Shown: positions 20,001 to 33,849, numbered from the stretch's first letter. The stretch: 64,000 bases of DNA from Agrococcus sp. SGAir0287 (GCF_005484985.1 NZ_CP027942.1:2542001-2606000), one strand, 5' to 3'. Program-made: numbers and translations. Notes: a model not told the origin generated them from the sequence alone.

Positions 20001-20181
20001 GGCCGACCTCCGAGGTCGACGTGCGGGTGACCCAGACGCCGCCGTCATGCAGGTCGACGTCGGTCTGCGTGAACCCCTCGTAGGTGAAGGCGAGGACGCC
20101 GAGCGCGATCGCGGCGGCGGAGACGACGGCGATGGATGCGGTCGTCTTGCGACGCCCCTTCATCCAGCGCAGCACGCCCAC
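14035..20181 (-). CDS. Giant anchored surface protein with about 11 Ig/cadherin-like and 5 Fn3 domains
   Basis: A 2048-residue protein. A short basic N-terminus (RWMKGRRKT) and one uncleaved signal-anchor helix (about 17-33) are followed by about 350 residues of short beta repeats resembling a propeller (QDGDDVFLRDGDGALIEI). An acidic Glu/Ser hinge near residue 365 comes next. About eleven tandem Ig/cadherin-like domains (about 395-1460) follow, many with a VLANDxDPDGD calcium-site-like motif. Five fibronectin-III domains (about 1470-1895) and a cysteine-containing C-terminal domain (about 1900-2048) end the protein. The start is GTG at 20181; an in-frame ATG at 20163 is possible. It heads the operon with moxR and DUF58, so those proteins may help it mature or regulate it. 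I infer a long extracellular fibre for adhesion or envelope sensing. The last 200 codons use rarer AT-richer codons than the rest. Confidence 0.88.
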   Translation of the reverse strand: MGVLRWMKGRRKTTASIAVVSAAAIALGVLAFTYEGFTQTDVDLHDGGVWVTRTSTSEVGHLNVQAQELDGHVYAPSGSTSFDVLQDGDDVFLRDGDGALIEIDPARMITGAGIPLAADVDVQQRGGTIAVLEPDGRLWAMPVGEIGAFDPEEVEPLAEVGDDAALAVGLDGSVAVASPEQGAVLRWAPSDEGGFEGPTTEGREGLADADDVAVTLVGDQAVAIGGERLFLPGRTVDVPEDAVLQQVGDDASTVVLATSELLLRQPLGVGDLAEQSFGSGGGEPVAPVQLGGCLYAAFPSAGHFVRSCQDASRNLDEPIEGLEGPAVFRVNRGQVVLNQFESGQSWLVSDQVVLVDNWDDLIPPESEEESEEQDESLEDILQQTVPPPSEENHAPVATDDQLGARPGRATILPVLANDSDQDGDVLTARVISDLPSGVTVAPIANDSQLQIDIPASFTDRTITFQYEVDDGRGGTDQATVVVTVRTPEENGAPERLFEQSFTIEQTARFEYSALQAWVDPDGDDFYLQSATSPTGDQIEASPAGRILYTATGSVGVTTIDLTIVDSRGETATGSISVTVMERNTAPIVANADFVATTVGQDVSFEPLANDYVPGTQDARVAQVSFELEPRITGSWDRETGIVTISGETPGTYYVTYLASAGAASATGRIRVDIREADDEARPVAVRDIALLPQGGETLVDLLANDVDPAGGVLVVQSVTADGVPVSAQLLERRVLRLIDSQGIVDEGTITYTVSNGRFTETGQVVVIPVAPPEQPRPPTAVADTAIVREGDFVTIPVLANDFSPDNLDLALSPELVETSFSTGDGGCDVSGEEAEGCAFVDGDTVRLFVPVGGPSSVRLVYEVGVENGGVATAAVDVTVIPRDAGDDPPIAQTVQSRVVAGNRVSIPIPLDGIDPDGDGVELVGYDEAPEQGRIVETGDGFFVYEAYEGTSGTVSFTYRVRDRNGLEATGAVRIGIAPPPELNQAPFAETDEVLVQPGRAIAVPVLANDFDPDGDPLTLSDELTNVSEALEPVSIDPDRSTVDFVSPDEPGEYELRYTVGDGRGAETTGVVLVTVATDAPLEPPVAVDDVVPVAEVEAGVPLEVPVLDNDLDPDGSPDALEVSVLQGPGTEVDGAIRVTPSDEEFQVVTYRVTDPDGETAQAFVFVPLARDPAPRLISDEVVEVQSGISYEFPLDEYVAVSRNSPRITTADRVSATNDNGDPLVVSVDTLQYTSELGYTGPATLSFEVTDGTDESDPDANVATLSIALFVRPSSAVPPTMTGTQISVPQGETVEFDLTTATRDPDPDDLPNMDYALVGGASDDIDADVSEQTLTLTAPVNGNVGADVAYTIEATDRHGNTAQGTFVATIVVSNAPFAIVRDDTGEATQGVAQSINVLANDFNPFEGQAPLRVVDVAVVGGVGEPSTDGSTVTVTPGADFSGVLTLRYTVQDATETVQRQRTGQIILNVKGRPEAPIRPNVLSVGDQTVTLQWAAPAANGAPIQGYTVTSADGTFSQPCPSTTCTLQGLVNDQTYQFQVVATNEVGDSDPSPASADARPDVRPDPPAAPTAVRGDTQLSITWTAPTNRGSAITQYLLEISPPPANGQPTAVIAGGATSHVWTGLTNGVAYSFRVQAYNDAPEPSDWSPSSSPVTPAGPPFQVTGVSATRDQSIPNTVQVQVTWDPHANQSNGAAITRYVVTASSGQTVEVAGADATRATFGAGVLPAGTGATVTFTVQAVNDVGPSQPSAPSNGVRDATTPGAPRIDSFTEGDGFVDIVMTAGPTNGARAEEIQYQVLIGGTQQGTVSANGGRIPLQNRQNPYNISVRAVSTVQGITYTSQPSNVVQAAPYGPIGNPSVNATEQIGQVTFRWTAPNANGRPVSVQIRINGGGWQNAANNGQETVQDAPGGQPATIDVRATTGLPDGNGHGAQTTTASAQGQGLANPSVTLSRGDVRGDGCQGANGEQCRYFQINWQNMPLGNYDVACHHSDGNATTPFQTATINVGSANGSTQYRVGGGRICYSGFAGEAWFTIQGNGVNLTSPRVGWP

Positions 20182-20306
20182 GGCACCCCCGACGTCTTGG
20201 ACTCGACCAGACGATCATGCCCTACCGCTCGCACGCGCTGCTGGATGGGCGCTCAACGCGGTCGAGGGCGTAGCGTGGTCGGCTCGGCGCGGGGCGCAGG
20301 ACACGA

Positions 20307-20340
20307 CGACGCCCGCCGCACCGGGGTGCGACGGGCGTCG
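20307..20340 (-). terminator. Intrinsic terminator hairpin after the four-TM protein gene
   Basis: A strong interrupted stem: CGACGCCCG pairs with CGGGCGTCG, and inside it CGCACC pairs with GGTGCG, with one C/A mismatch and a GG loop. It lies 9 bases past the stop of the minus-strand gene ending at 20349. No U-tract follows, which is usual in high-GC actinobacteria. The rest of the 20182-20348 gap shows nothing else I can identify. Confidence 0.7.
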
Positions 20341-20348
20341 GGCAGGCG

Positions 20349-21689
20349 TCAGGCGCGCGTGGCCTCGTACTCCTCGAGACGACGGGCCTGCTCGGCCTCG
20401 TACTCCTCCAGGGCCTCCTTGTTGCGCTGCTTCGCGCGACGACCGCGGCGGGCGACGATGCCGCCGAACCAGATGGGCACCTCGCGCGCGAGGAGGAAGG
20501 TGACGATCGCGGTCGGCGCCAGGAGCAGCTCGCCGAGGTCGCGTGCGCCGATCCCGACGATCGCCGTGACGTCCCACACGTTCTCCTGCGTCTCGAGGTA
20601 CGCGCCCGCGACGTGCGCGCCGTAGGCGAGCAGCGCGACGATGAAGCCGCCGAGCACGTGCGCCCACCATCCCGCGCGGTTCACGATGATCGTCGTCAGC
20701 CAGTAGGCGACGAGGAAGACGGCGACGGGCAGCAGCCACGACGGGCGCAGCCACAGCTCCGTCAGCGCGTCCTGCAGCACGAAGCCGCGGTCGAAGAGGT
20801 AGTCGACGGCGAGGAACGCGGCGGCGAGCAGGGCAGCGAAGACGATCGTCGAGAGGAGCACGACGAGGAAGCCGACCCCGCGCGCGCCCTTCTTGCGCGG
20901 CGGCGTCGCCGACTCCACGAGCACGATGGGCGTGCCGGTCGCGGCGGCGCGTGCCGTCTCGTCGTCGACGGCGATGGAGCCGAGGCGCTCGGTGCGCTGC
21001 TCCTCGACGGGCTCGTCGACCTCGAACTGCGGCTCGGTGGCGGGCGCGGCGGGCATCGCCTGCGTGCGGTCGTCCTGCACCGGCATCGCCTCCGTCGCGG
21101 CGGGCTCCTCGCGGTGGGAGGTCGCGGCGGCGCCCGCGGCTGCTCCCGCACCGGCGACGGCTCCTGCGCCCGCGAGCCCTTCGAAGGGGGCCGTGTCGGC
21201 GAGGTCGGGCCGCTGCTCGCCGCGCAGGCTCAGGCTCGGCCGGCGCGGCTCGACGAGCTCCGGTGGATTCGTCGGCTCGGCGTGCTCGCCCGCCTCGACC
21301 GAGCGCGACGAGGCCACCGCATCCGCGGCCGCAGGGTCGGTCGGCGCCATCGCATGCGCATGGTCGACCGGCTCGTCGGGCGCCTGCTCGAGCGACGACT
21401 GCTCGGCCTCCGCCTCGTGCGACGGCCCGCGCAGCGCCGAGGGCGCGATGACCGTGGGCTCGATGTCGCCGCCGCCGGCCTCGTCCCACGACCGCTGCCA
21501 GTCGTCGGCGTCGTCGCGCGGCGCCTCGTCCTGCACGGGCATCTGCTGCGTCGGCGCGTCGCCGTCGTCGACGAGCGGCTGGTGCGCGTCGTGGTCCTGC
21601 ACCGACGTCGATGCGTCCTCCGCCGAGGTCGTCGGCTGCACGCCGTCGGCGTCGCCGACGCGGCCGTCGCGGTTCGTCGTGTCGCTCAT
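20349..21689 (-). CDS. Acidic-N-terminus four-TM membrane protein of unknown function
   Basis: A 446-residue protein not recognised beyond its architecture. Residues 1-250 are disordered, strongly acidic and Ala/Gln-rich (DDADDWQRSWDEAGGG). Four membrane helices follow (about 250-420: GFLVVLLSTIVFAALLAAAF, LLPVAVFLVAYWLTTIIV, VLGGFIVALLAYGAHVAG, LGELLLAPTAIVTFLLA). The end is a basic coiled-coil-like tail (GRRAKQRNKEALEEYEAEQ, RRLEEYEATRA). The tail resembles that of other Micrococcales membrane proteins encoded near cell-envelope genes. The ATG at 21689 has a Shine-Dalgarno GAGGAG eight bases upstream. A possible -10 box (TAGGCT on the minus strand at 21738-21743) suggests its own promoter, separate from rpoBC. 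It is followed by its own terminator, so it is a single-gene unit. Confidence 0.75.
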   Translation of the reverse strand: MSDTTNRDGRVGDADGVQPTTSAEDASTSVQDHDAHQPLVDDGDAPTQQMPVQDEAPRDDADDWQRSWDEAGGGDIEPTVIAPSALRGPSHEAEAEQSSLEQAPDEPVDHAHAMAPTDPAAADAVASSRSVEAGEHAEPTNPPELVEPRRPSLSLRGEQRPDLADTAPFEGLAGAGAVAGAGAAAGAAATSHREEPAATEAMPVQDDRTQAMPAAPATEPQFEVDEPVEEQRTERLGSIAVDDETARAAATGTPIVLVESATPPRKKGARGVGFLVVLLSTIVFAALLAAAFLAVDYLFDRGFVLQDALTELWLRPSWLLPVAVFLVAYWLTTIIVNRAGWWAHVLGGFIVALLAYGAHVAGAYLETQENVWDVTAIVGIGARDLGELLLAPTAIVTFLLAREVPIWFGGIVARRGRRAKQRNKEALEEYEAEQARRLEEYEATRA

Positions 21690-21842
21690 GTGCGTCGCTC
21701 CTCGTCGCTCCCAGCGCAGCCCGCTGGCTGATCGCCGAGCCTAGCCAGGGGACACGCCGACGCCAGCGAGGCACGCGGGCCGAGGCGGATGCTGCGGCCG
21801 GGTCGGGTGCGTCACGACGCGCGGGGTCCGAGCGCCGACGCA

Positions 21843-21891
21843 GGTCTCGTGACGCGTGCTCGCATCCGCTCACGCGCTCCTCGACCAGCTG
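21843..21891. repeat. Dispersed intergenic palindromic repeat, copy 1
   Basis: The segment reads GGTCTCGTGACGCG, then about 20 variable bases, then CGCTCCTCGACCAGCTG. The same two blocks at nearly the same spacing recur at 51474-51524, and a diverged copy lies at 34646-34700. It fills much of the 300-base gap between the membrane-protein gene and rpoC; apart from this repeat and the rpoC terminator I see no gene there. Confidence 0.65.
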
Positions 21892-21937
21892 CAGAGCGGC
21901 GAGCCCCGAGGAGAAGGGCAGCCGCGCGCCCGAGACG

Positions 21938-21973
21938 CCGAAGGGGCCGTGCCTCGCGGCACGGCCCCTTCGG
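21938..21973 (-). terminator. rpoBC operon terminator
   Basis: A perfect 16-base-pair stem, CCGAAGGGGCCGTGCC with GGCACGGCCCCTTCGG, and a TCGC loop. It begins 17 bases past the rpoC stop codon at 21991. This is the clear end of the rpoB-rpoC transcription unit. Confidence 0.9.
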
Positions 21974-21990
21974 ATGAGGGATCGGATCGA

Positions 21991-25878
<3,888 letters not shown>

Positions 25879-25914
25879 TGTTGTTCCCTTGGCTGAATCT
25901 TCGTGGGCGCCGGA

Positions 25915-29379
<3,465 letters not shown>

Positions 29380-29483
29380 GGTGACTACCTCCGTGCCGCA
29401 TGCGGGTTGCAGCCGCTGCGGGTCGACGTCGTAAGGTGAGTTGCCATCCGGCCCCGTGAAGCGCGTGAGCGCACGCCGACCGC

Positions 29484-29513
29484 AATATGAGGGCATGGGG
29501 AAGCCAGAGGCAA
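29484..29513 (-). promoter_or_regulatory. Possible rpoB promoter
   Basis: On the minus strand TTGCCT (29513-29508) and CATATT (29489-29484) are separated by 18 bases, about 105 bases upstream of the TTG start. This is the only AT-rich -10-like site in the 29380-29605 gap. The match is imperfect and no mapped start is available. Confidence 0.4.
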
Positions 29514-29605
29514 AGTCCCACGATACGCCCCGCGCGTGTCGGGTGTCCACTCCCGGCGTGTCCTGGTAGGCGCGGATGCGTGCGCTCGCGGCGAACGCGG
29601 CCGGG

Positions 29606-30160
29606 TCAGGCGTCGACGCCGAGCGCCAGGAAGAGGGCCGCGAACGCCGCCGACGCGCGTGCGAGCCGCGGCGGCTCGGGATGCATCGCCTCGAGCGTCA
29701 CGCGCGTGCCGCTCGCGACGCCGCTCCAGCGCAGCACGCCGAGCGCGACGCCGTCCTGCGTCTCGCCGACGCCCACCGAGTGGAACGCAGCCGCGAGTCG
29801 CGGATGCTCGACGCCGAGCATGCGTTGGACCACGCCCGTGCGCAGGCCGACGAGGGCGAGGTCGCCGGGATCCTCGCCCTCGTCGTCCGCGGCGCGCACG
29901 TGGCCGACGACGAGGGTGCCCGTGCCCGGCGCCGTGTGCCACACCCGCGCCACGACGTCGGCGGACGGCACCGGCAGCGCTGCCACGGTCGCCGCCATCG
30001 CTCGCCAGCGCTCACGGTCGTCGACCACGTCGCCCGCGAGCGCGTCGCCGACGTCGTGCGCCCACTGCTGCTCCGACGTCCACCGCTCGGCGGGGAAGTC
30101 GAGGGGCACCCACGCCCAGTCGTCCTGCCGCACCGACGCGGCGACCGTCACACCCGCCAT
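29606..30160 (-). CDS. Hypothetical protein, last gene of the WXG100-like cassette
   Basis: A 184-residue soluble protein that I do not recognise. It begins [20 protein letters not shown] and appears to be a mixed alpha/beta single domain with a central segment [20 protein letters not shown]. No signal peptide, membrane segment or catalytic motif is obvious. The start at 30160 overlaps the upstream gene's stop by 13 bases, so it is translationally coupled. Its fold pattern (short beta strands, a conserved-looking VGLRTG turn, a late [13 protein letters not shown] helix) resembles the upstream 200-residue protein loosely, and the two might be distant paralogues. I infer an accessory role in the same cassette. 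A type VII chaperone role (EspG-like) is conceivable but unsupported. Confidence 0.6.
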   Translation of the reverse strand: MAGVTVAASVRQDDWAWVPLDFPAERWTSEQQWAHDVGDALAGDVVDDRERWRAMAATVAALPVPSADVVARVWHTAPGTGTLVVGHVRAADDEGEDPGDLALVGLRTGVVQRMLGVEHPRLAAAFHSVGVGETQDGVALGVLRWSGVASGTRVTLEAMHPEPPRLARASAAFAALFLALGVDA

Positions 30161-30750
30161 CGGAACGTCTCCGCGATGCTGTCGACGAGCCGCGTGAACG
30201 CCTCGAGCGCCGGGCCGCCCTCCTCGACCCCGGGATGCACGATCGCGGCGCGCACGAGGGCGCCGCGACGCGCATCGGGGATCGGAAAGGGGAAGAGGTA
30301 GGAGATGTGGCGCGACGGCGCGTCGCCCGCCTCGTCGCTGGGAGCGACCTCCTGGATCCATCGAAGGACGGGACCGACCTCGGTCTCGATGCGCTCCACG
30401 TCGGACGACACCCGCGCACGCAGGTCGGTCTCGAGGTCGCCGGAGCGCGACGCCCACGGCATGACGACGATCGAGATCGGCGTGCCGCCCTCGATGCTCG
30501 GATCGATCGGCATGGAGATCGCGAACGCTCGCTGCTGCTCGAGCCTGCGCCACTGCGCCCGCACCATCGAGCGCGCCAGCCCCTCGACGTCCGGACGACC
30601 GTGGGGTCGCAGCCGCTCGGTCAGCGCTGCCTCGAGGCTGCGCCGTCCGGCCTCGTCGGCCGTGAATCGACGCCACGACGGCGGCACGAGGAGCGTGAAG
30701 CCGCGCGGCTCGGGTCCGGCGGCGGCCATCAGCTCGTCACGAAGGCTCAC
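30148..30750 (-). CDS. Hypothetical protein of the WXG100-like cassette
   Basis: A 200-residue cytosolic protein starting with GTG at 30750 in a GTGA overlap with the upstream membrane-protein gene. The opening region reads PRGFTLLVPPSWRRFTAD, reminiscent of LpqN/Mog1-PsbP-like folds, but there is no signal peptide or lipobox. A strand-rich middle part (AFAISMPIDPS, TPISIVVMPW) and a helical C-terminus ([18 protein letters not shown]) follow. No catalytic residues are evident. Gene order and overlap tie it to the preceding membrane protein and the following 184-residue protein. Function unknown. Confidence 0.6.
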   Translation of the reverse strand: MSLRDELMAAAGPEPRGFTLLVPPSWRRFTADEAGRRSLEAALTERLRPHGRPDVEGLARSMVRAQWRRLEQQRAFAISMPIDPSIEGGTPISIVVMPWASRSGDLETDLRARVSSDVERIETEVGPVLRWIQEVAPSDEAGDAPSRHISYLFPFPIPDARRGALVRAAIVHPGVEEGGPALEAFTRLVDSIAETFRWRV

Positions 30751-31304
30751 GAGGCGGGTCCTCGCTGGGCGGTGCGTCGGCGCGCCGCCCTCGTGATGCG
30801 CGACGAACGCACGAACGTCGCGACGACCAGCGCAGCCATGACCGGCGTCAACGCCGCGTGCCATCCGATCGTCGTGCCCGCGCGCGCCGCGTCGTCGTTC
30901 CAGGTGATCGGCAGCCCCGACGCGTCGCCGAACCACGTGGCGAAGGCCAGCGGCGCGAGGACGAAGGCCGTGAAGCCCAGCGCCGCGAGCACCGGCACGT
31001 CCATCTGCGCGCTGCGCTCGTCGGCGAGCACCATCATCGCCGCGAGCAGCCCGATGCCGATGGCCGTCGCGAGCAGCATCGCCCACGCCGGCACGTCGAC
31101 GATCGGCCAGGCCAGCAGCGCTCCATCGCGGGCCCCGTCCGTGCGACCGATCCGCCAGCCCGCGAACGCCATGTGCGAGAAGACGTGCAGCAGCATGGCT
31201 GCGATCATCGCGACCGAGGCGACGACGAACGTGCGGCGGACGACGCCGAACGGGCCGGGCACCTTCGCGAGCATCGGTCGATGCACGGGCACCCAGCGAG
31301 CCAT
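30747..31304 (-). CDS. Four-TM membrane protein of the WXG100-like cassette
   Basis: A 185-residue integral membrane protein. Four predicted helices: FVVASVAMIAAMLLHVFSHM, WAMLLATAIGIGLLAAMMVL, VLAALGFTAFVLAPLAFATW and IGWHAALTPVMAALVVATF. The N-terminus (MARWVPVHRPMLAKVPGPF) and the C-terminal tail are basic and probably cytoplasmic. The start ATG at 31304 is preceded by a G-rich ribosome site. Its stop overlaps the next gene (GTGA). It is separated by only 71 bases from the helical/TM protein gene upstream and is likely in the same operon. It resembles no family I can name; it could be a small membrane component of an export apparatus. Confidence 0.65.
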   Translation of the reverse strand: MARWVPVHRPMLAKVPGPFGVVRRTFVVASVAMIAAMLLHVFSHMAFAGWRIGRTDGARDGALLAWPIVDVPAWAMLLATAIGIGLLAAMMVLADERSAQMDVPVLAALGFTAFVLAPLAFATWFGDASGLPITWNDDAARAGTTIGWHAALTPVMAALVVATFVRSSRITRAARRRTAQRGPAS

Positions 31305-31375
31305 CGACGTCCCCCGTTCGTCGCGTCCCAGCCTATCCGGCGCCCGCGTCGGCACCTCGGCCTCGACAGGGCGGG

Positions 31376-32518
31376 TCACGGTCGTCCGAAGGACGGCAGC
31401 AGACCGAGGTTGCCGAGGACCGCGGTGCCCTGCACGGCCGACCACTCGACGAGCGCGGGCGCGTTGAGGCCGAGCGCGGCGACGTCGTCGCCGATCATCG
31501 TGCCGAGCGTTCGCGTGAGGTTCGGCCCGCCCTCGGCGCCGAGGCGCACGAGGTCGTCGGCGTACTGCGAGAGCCGTGCCACGTCGTCCCCGTACTGGAT
31601 GCCGACGAGCGCGCTGCGCGGCGACAGGATCGAGGGGAGCCGCGTCACCCCTGCGGGGGCGTTCGGTGCGAGCCGGGCGATGGTCGAGACCTCGTCGAGG
31701 GTGCTCAGCCCCGGGGCCGCGCGCGTGAAGACGCCGCCCATGCCGAGCGTGACGAGGCCGAACGCGCTCAGCAGCACGTCGGACATCGACTTCTTGCCGT
31801 TCGCGTACAGGTACACGGTCCCTGCGAGGTGGATGGCGGAGAGCGCCATGGCCGACCAGAAGATGATCGACGCCCACGGCTTCGCGACGACGAAGAGCGC
31901 CACGACGGCGAGCACCACGATGACCCAGCCGATGATCGTGAGCGCGTCGGAGATCGCATCCCACCACGAGTCGTCGTTGTCGGCCGCGTCCATCGCCTCC
32001 GCGATGCCGTCTGCCGCGGTCTCGTAGGCGCTCGACCAGTCGTCGACGACCGTCTCCCACTGCGTCCACAGGGCGTCGCGCGTGCCCTCGACGGCGTCGA
32101 TCGCCGACTGCGCCTCGCTCACGGCATCCGCCTGGTCCTCCACGGGGCTCATGAGCGCCGAGTCGCGATCGAGGAGCGCCTGCTGGTGGGCCGTCTCGGC
32201 GGTGCGCAGCTCGTCGGCGTTGCGGACGTACCAGAGCCGCGCCTCGAGGAGCTCGGCGGCGTAGGGCAGCAGCGCCTCACCCGTGCCCGCGTAGCGGATC
32301 GCAGCCTTGCGAAGATCCTCGACGACGCCCTCGGCCTCCTCTGCCAGCGCGTCGGTCCCCATGCTGCGGTGCACGTCCGAGTCCGCGACGTCCTGGAGCG
32401 CGTCGGCCGTGGAGCCCATCGTGGCACCGAGGTCGACGAACGCCTGCGCCGTGGTGCGGAGGGCACCGGGCTCGCCGTCGAACTGCTCGAGGGGGTACTG
32501 GAAGCGAGGGGACAGCAT
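31376..32518 (-). CDS. Helical protein with central TM segments, candidate type VII secretion substrate or partner
   Basis: A 380-residue protein. The first ~215 residues are almost entirely helical and acidic, with long heptad-like stretches (VVEDLRKAAIRYAGTGEALL, AVSEAQSAIDAVEGTRDALW) like the LXG/WXG100 N-terminal modules of larger type VII substrates. Residues about 215-295 contain three hydrophobic segments (IIGWVIVVLAVVALFVV, IIFWSAMALSAIHLAG, LLSAFGLVTLGMGGVF). The last 85 residues are mixed and carry no toxin motif I recognise. The ATG at 32518 overlaps by one base the stop of the 99-residue helical protein encoded upstream. That pairing (short helical partner followed by long helical protein) is typical of type VII substrate pairs, but the assignment remains inference. 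Confidence 0.6.
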   Translation of the reverse strand: MLSPRFQYPLEQFDGEPGALRTTAQAFVDLGATMGSTADALQDVADSDVHRSMGTDALAEEAEGVVEDLRKAAIRYAGTGEALLPYAAELLEARLWYVRNADELRTAETAHQQALLDRDSALMSPVEDQADAVSEAQSAIDAVEGTRDALWTQWETVVDDWSSAYETAADGIAEAMDAADNDDSWWDAISDALTIIGWVIVVLAVVALFVVAKPWASIIFWSAMALSAIHLAGTVYLYANGKKSMSDVLLSAFGLVTLGMGGVFTRAAPGLSTLDEVSTIARLAPNAPAGVTRLPSILSPRSALVGIQYGDDVARLSQYADDLVRLGAEGGPNLTRTLGTMIGDDVAALGLNAPALVEWSAVQGTAVLGNLGLLPSFGRP

Positions 32519-32817
32519 CAGCCCGCGTCCTCCATGGCGGCGGTCGCCTCGGTCTCCCAGTCGTTCCAACCCGTGACGATGCCGTCGATGCGCTCGTGCA
32601 CGCTCTGCAGGCGCTCGCGCAGGTCGTCGCGATTCGACGACCAGTTGGCCTCGAACCACCCCACGCGATCGCGAAGCCTCCCGCGACCATGCGGGTTGCC
32701 GACCGACTCCTCGAGGTCGTCGTTGGTCGAGGCCGAGTCCTCGAACTCGTCCATCGCGGCGCGGAGTCCATCGCGAGCGGCGGTGAGCCTCGCCCTGTCG
32801 AGCATGACGTCCAGCAC
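32518..32817 (-). CDS. WXG100-sized small helical protein
   Basis: A 99-residue, entirely helical, acidic protein: MLDVMLDRARLTAARDGL at the start and VGWFEANWSSNRDDLRERL in the middle, ending DWETEATAAMEDAG. Two long helices flank a central turn containing NWSSN, close to but not a textbook W-x-G motif. Its length and lack of a signal peptide fit EsxA-like type VII substrates. I chose the GTG at 32817 because AGGAG lies nine bases upstream; the in-frame ATG at 32805 has no ribosome site. It is the first gene of a minus-strand cassette of five overlapping genes and is divergent from the spermidine-synthase-like gene at 32921. It could instead be an unrelated coiled-coil protein. Confidence 0.55.
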   Translation of the reverse strand: MLDVMLDRARLTAARDGLRAAMDEFEDSASTNDDLEESVGNPHGRGRLRDRVGWFEANWSSNRDDLRERLQSVHERIDGIVTGWNDWETEATAAMEDAG

Positions 32818-32908
32818 TCGTCGTCGCTCCTCGCGGCTCGTGGGTGTCCCTCGACCGTAGGAGATGAGACTGGACGTCGCCATGGGGAGGACTGCCGAGG
32901 GACCCTGC

Positions 32909-32914
32909 GATGCT
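32909..32914 (+). promoter_or_regulatory. Leaderless-type -10 box, spermidine-synthase-like gene
   Basis: GATGCT ends six bases before the GTG at 32921, the spacing seen at many other single genes here. The same downstream six bases (GGATGC) occur before the Nudix start codon. The hexamer itself lacks the leading TA, so confidence is limited. Confidence 0.4.
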
Positions 32915-32920
32915 GGATGC

Positions 32921-33754
32921 GTGACCGGACTCCCGTCGACGACGCTCTCGAACGGCATGCACGCCGAGATGCGGTTCTCGGGCGACGGTGGCTACCAGCT
33001 CGTCGTCGACGGCACGCCCCAGTCGCACGTCGATCCCGAGCGGCCGCAGCTGCTCGTCTACGAGTACGTCCAGCGCATCGGGCACGTGCTCGACGCCATG
33101 CGCCCGGGGCCGCTCACGGCGCTGCACCTCGGGGCCGGCGCCCTGACGCTCCCCCGCTACGTCGCCGCGACGCGTCCCGGCTCGCGGCAGCAGGTGATCG
33201 AGCTCGAGCCCGGCATCGTCGAGATCGTGCGGGAGGTCGCGCCGCTGCCGCGCGAGGCGAGCATCCGCATCCGATACGGGGACGCGCGCGCGGTGCTCGA
33301 GCGCCTGCCCGCCGGGCTCACGGGGGCGTGCGACCTCGTCGTCGTCGACGTGTTCGCCGGCTCGCAGACGCCCGCGCACGTCACGTCGCTCGAGTTCCAC
33401 GAACGGCTGCGCGCGCTGCTCGCACCGGGCGGCGTGCTGTGCGTCAACCTCGCGGACGGCCGCGAGCTGCGGTTCGTGCGCTCGCAGCTCGCGACGCTCG
33501 CGCACGTGCACGCGCACCTCGCGGCGATCGCCGACACGGGCTTCCTCAAGGGACGCCGGTACGGCAACCTCGTCGCCGTCGCCTCCGACGAGCCGCTGCG
33601 GCTCGACGGCGTGCCGGCGGCGCTGCAGCGCGACCCGTGGCCGGCGAAGGTCGTCGAGGGCGACGAGCTGCGGCGCTTCGCGTCGAGCGGCGCGATCGTG
33701 ACCGACGCGACGGCGCTGCCCTCCCCGCCGCCGAGCCGCTCGGTCTTCGGCTGA
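32921..33754 (+). CDS. Spermidine-synthase-fold protein, probably not a true aminopropyltransferase (copy 1)
   Basis: A Rossmann-fold protein of 277 residues related to spermidine synthase-like methyltransferases. The SAM-loop position reads LHLGAGALTLPRY instead of G-G-G-D-G. Motif II (QVIELEPGIVEIV) and GDARAVLERLP are present. The active-site segment reads DLVVVDVFAGSQTPAHVTS, so the first Asp is kept but the second Asp of the D-x-x-D-P signature is gone. A true polyamine synthase is therefore unlikely; a SAM-dependent methyltransferase or binding protein is possible. The GTG at 32921 sits six bases after a -10-like hexamer. A second protein of exactly the same length is encoded at 41472-42305, with a polyamine-type ABC transporter between the two. 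Confidence 0.82.
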   Translation: MTGLPSTTLSNGMHAEMRFSGDGGYQLVVDGTPQSHVDPERPQLLVYEYVQRIGHVLDAMRPGPLTALHLGAGALTLPRYVAATRPGSRQQVIELEPGIVEIVREVAPLPREASIRIRYGDARAVLERLPAGLTGACDLVVVDVFAGSQTPAHVTSLEFHERLRALLAPGGVLCVNLADGRELRFVRSQLATLAHVHAHLAAIADTGFLKGRRYGNLVAVASDEPLRLDGVPAALQRDPWPAKVVEGDELRRFASSGAIVTDATALPSPPPSRSVFG

Positions 33755-33837
33755 CGCGACGCGCCGACGCCCGCGGCCGCGTCGGCGAGTCGCGCACGCG
33801 CCGGGCGATGCGCACGGATCGCGTCGGTGGTCGGGTG

Positions 33838-33843
33838 CAGGAT
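33838..33843 (+). promoter_or_regulatory. Possible leaderless -10 box
   Basis: CAGGAT ends six bases before the ATG at 33850. It is a weak hexamer, but the spacing matches the window-wide pattern and supports that start codon over in-frame codons further upstream. Confidence 0.35.
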
Positions 33844-33849
33844 GTGCCC

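Noticed and set aside
13744..20625. A 2293-codon open frame on the plus strand opposite the giant surface-protein gene
   Set aside because: It is Arg/Asp/Val-rich antisense sequence caused by GC-rich codons; the minus-strand frame has clear Ig and Fn3 domains and normal composition.
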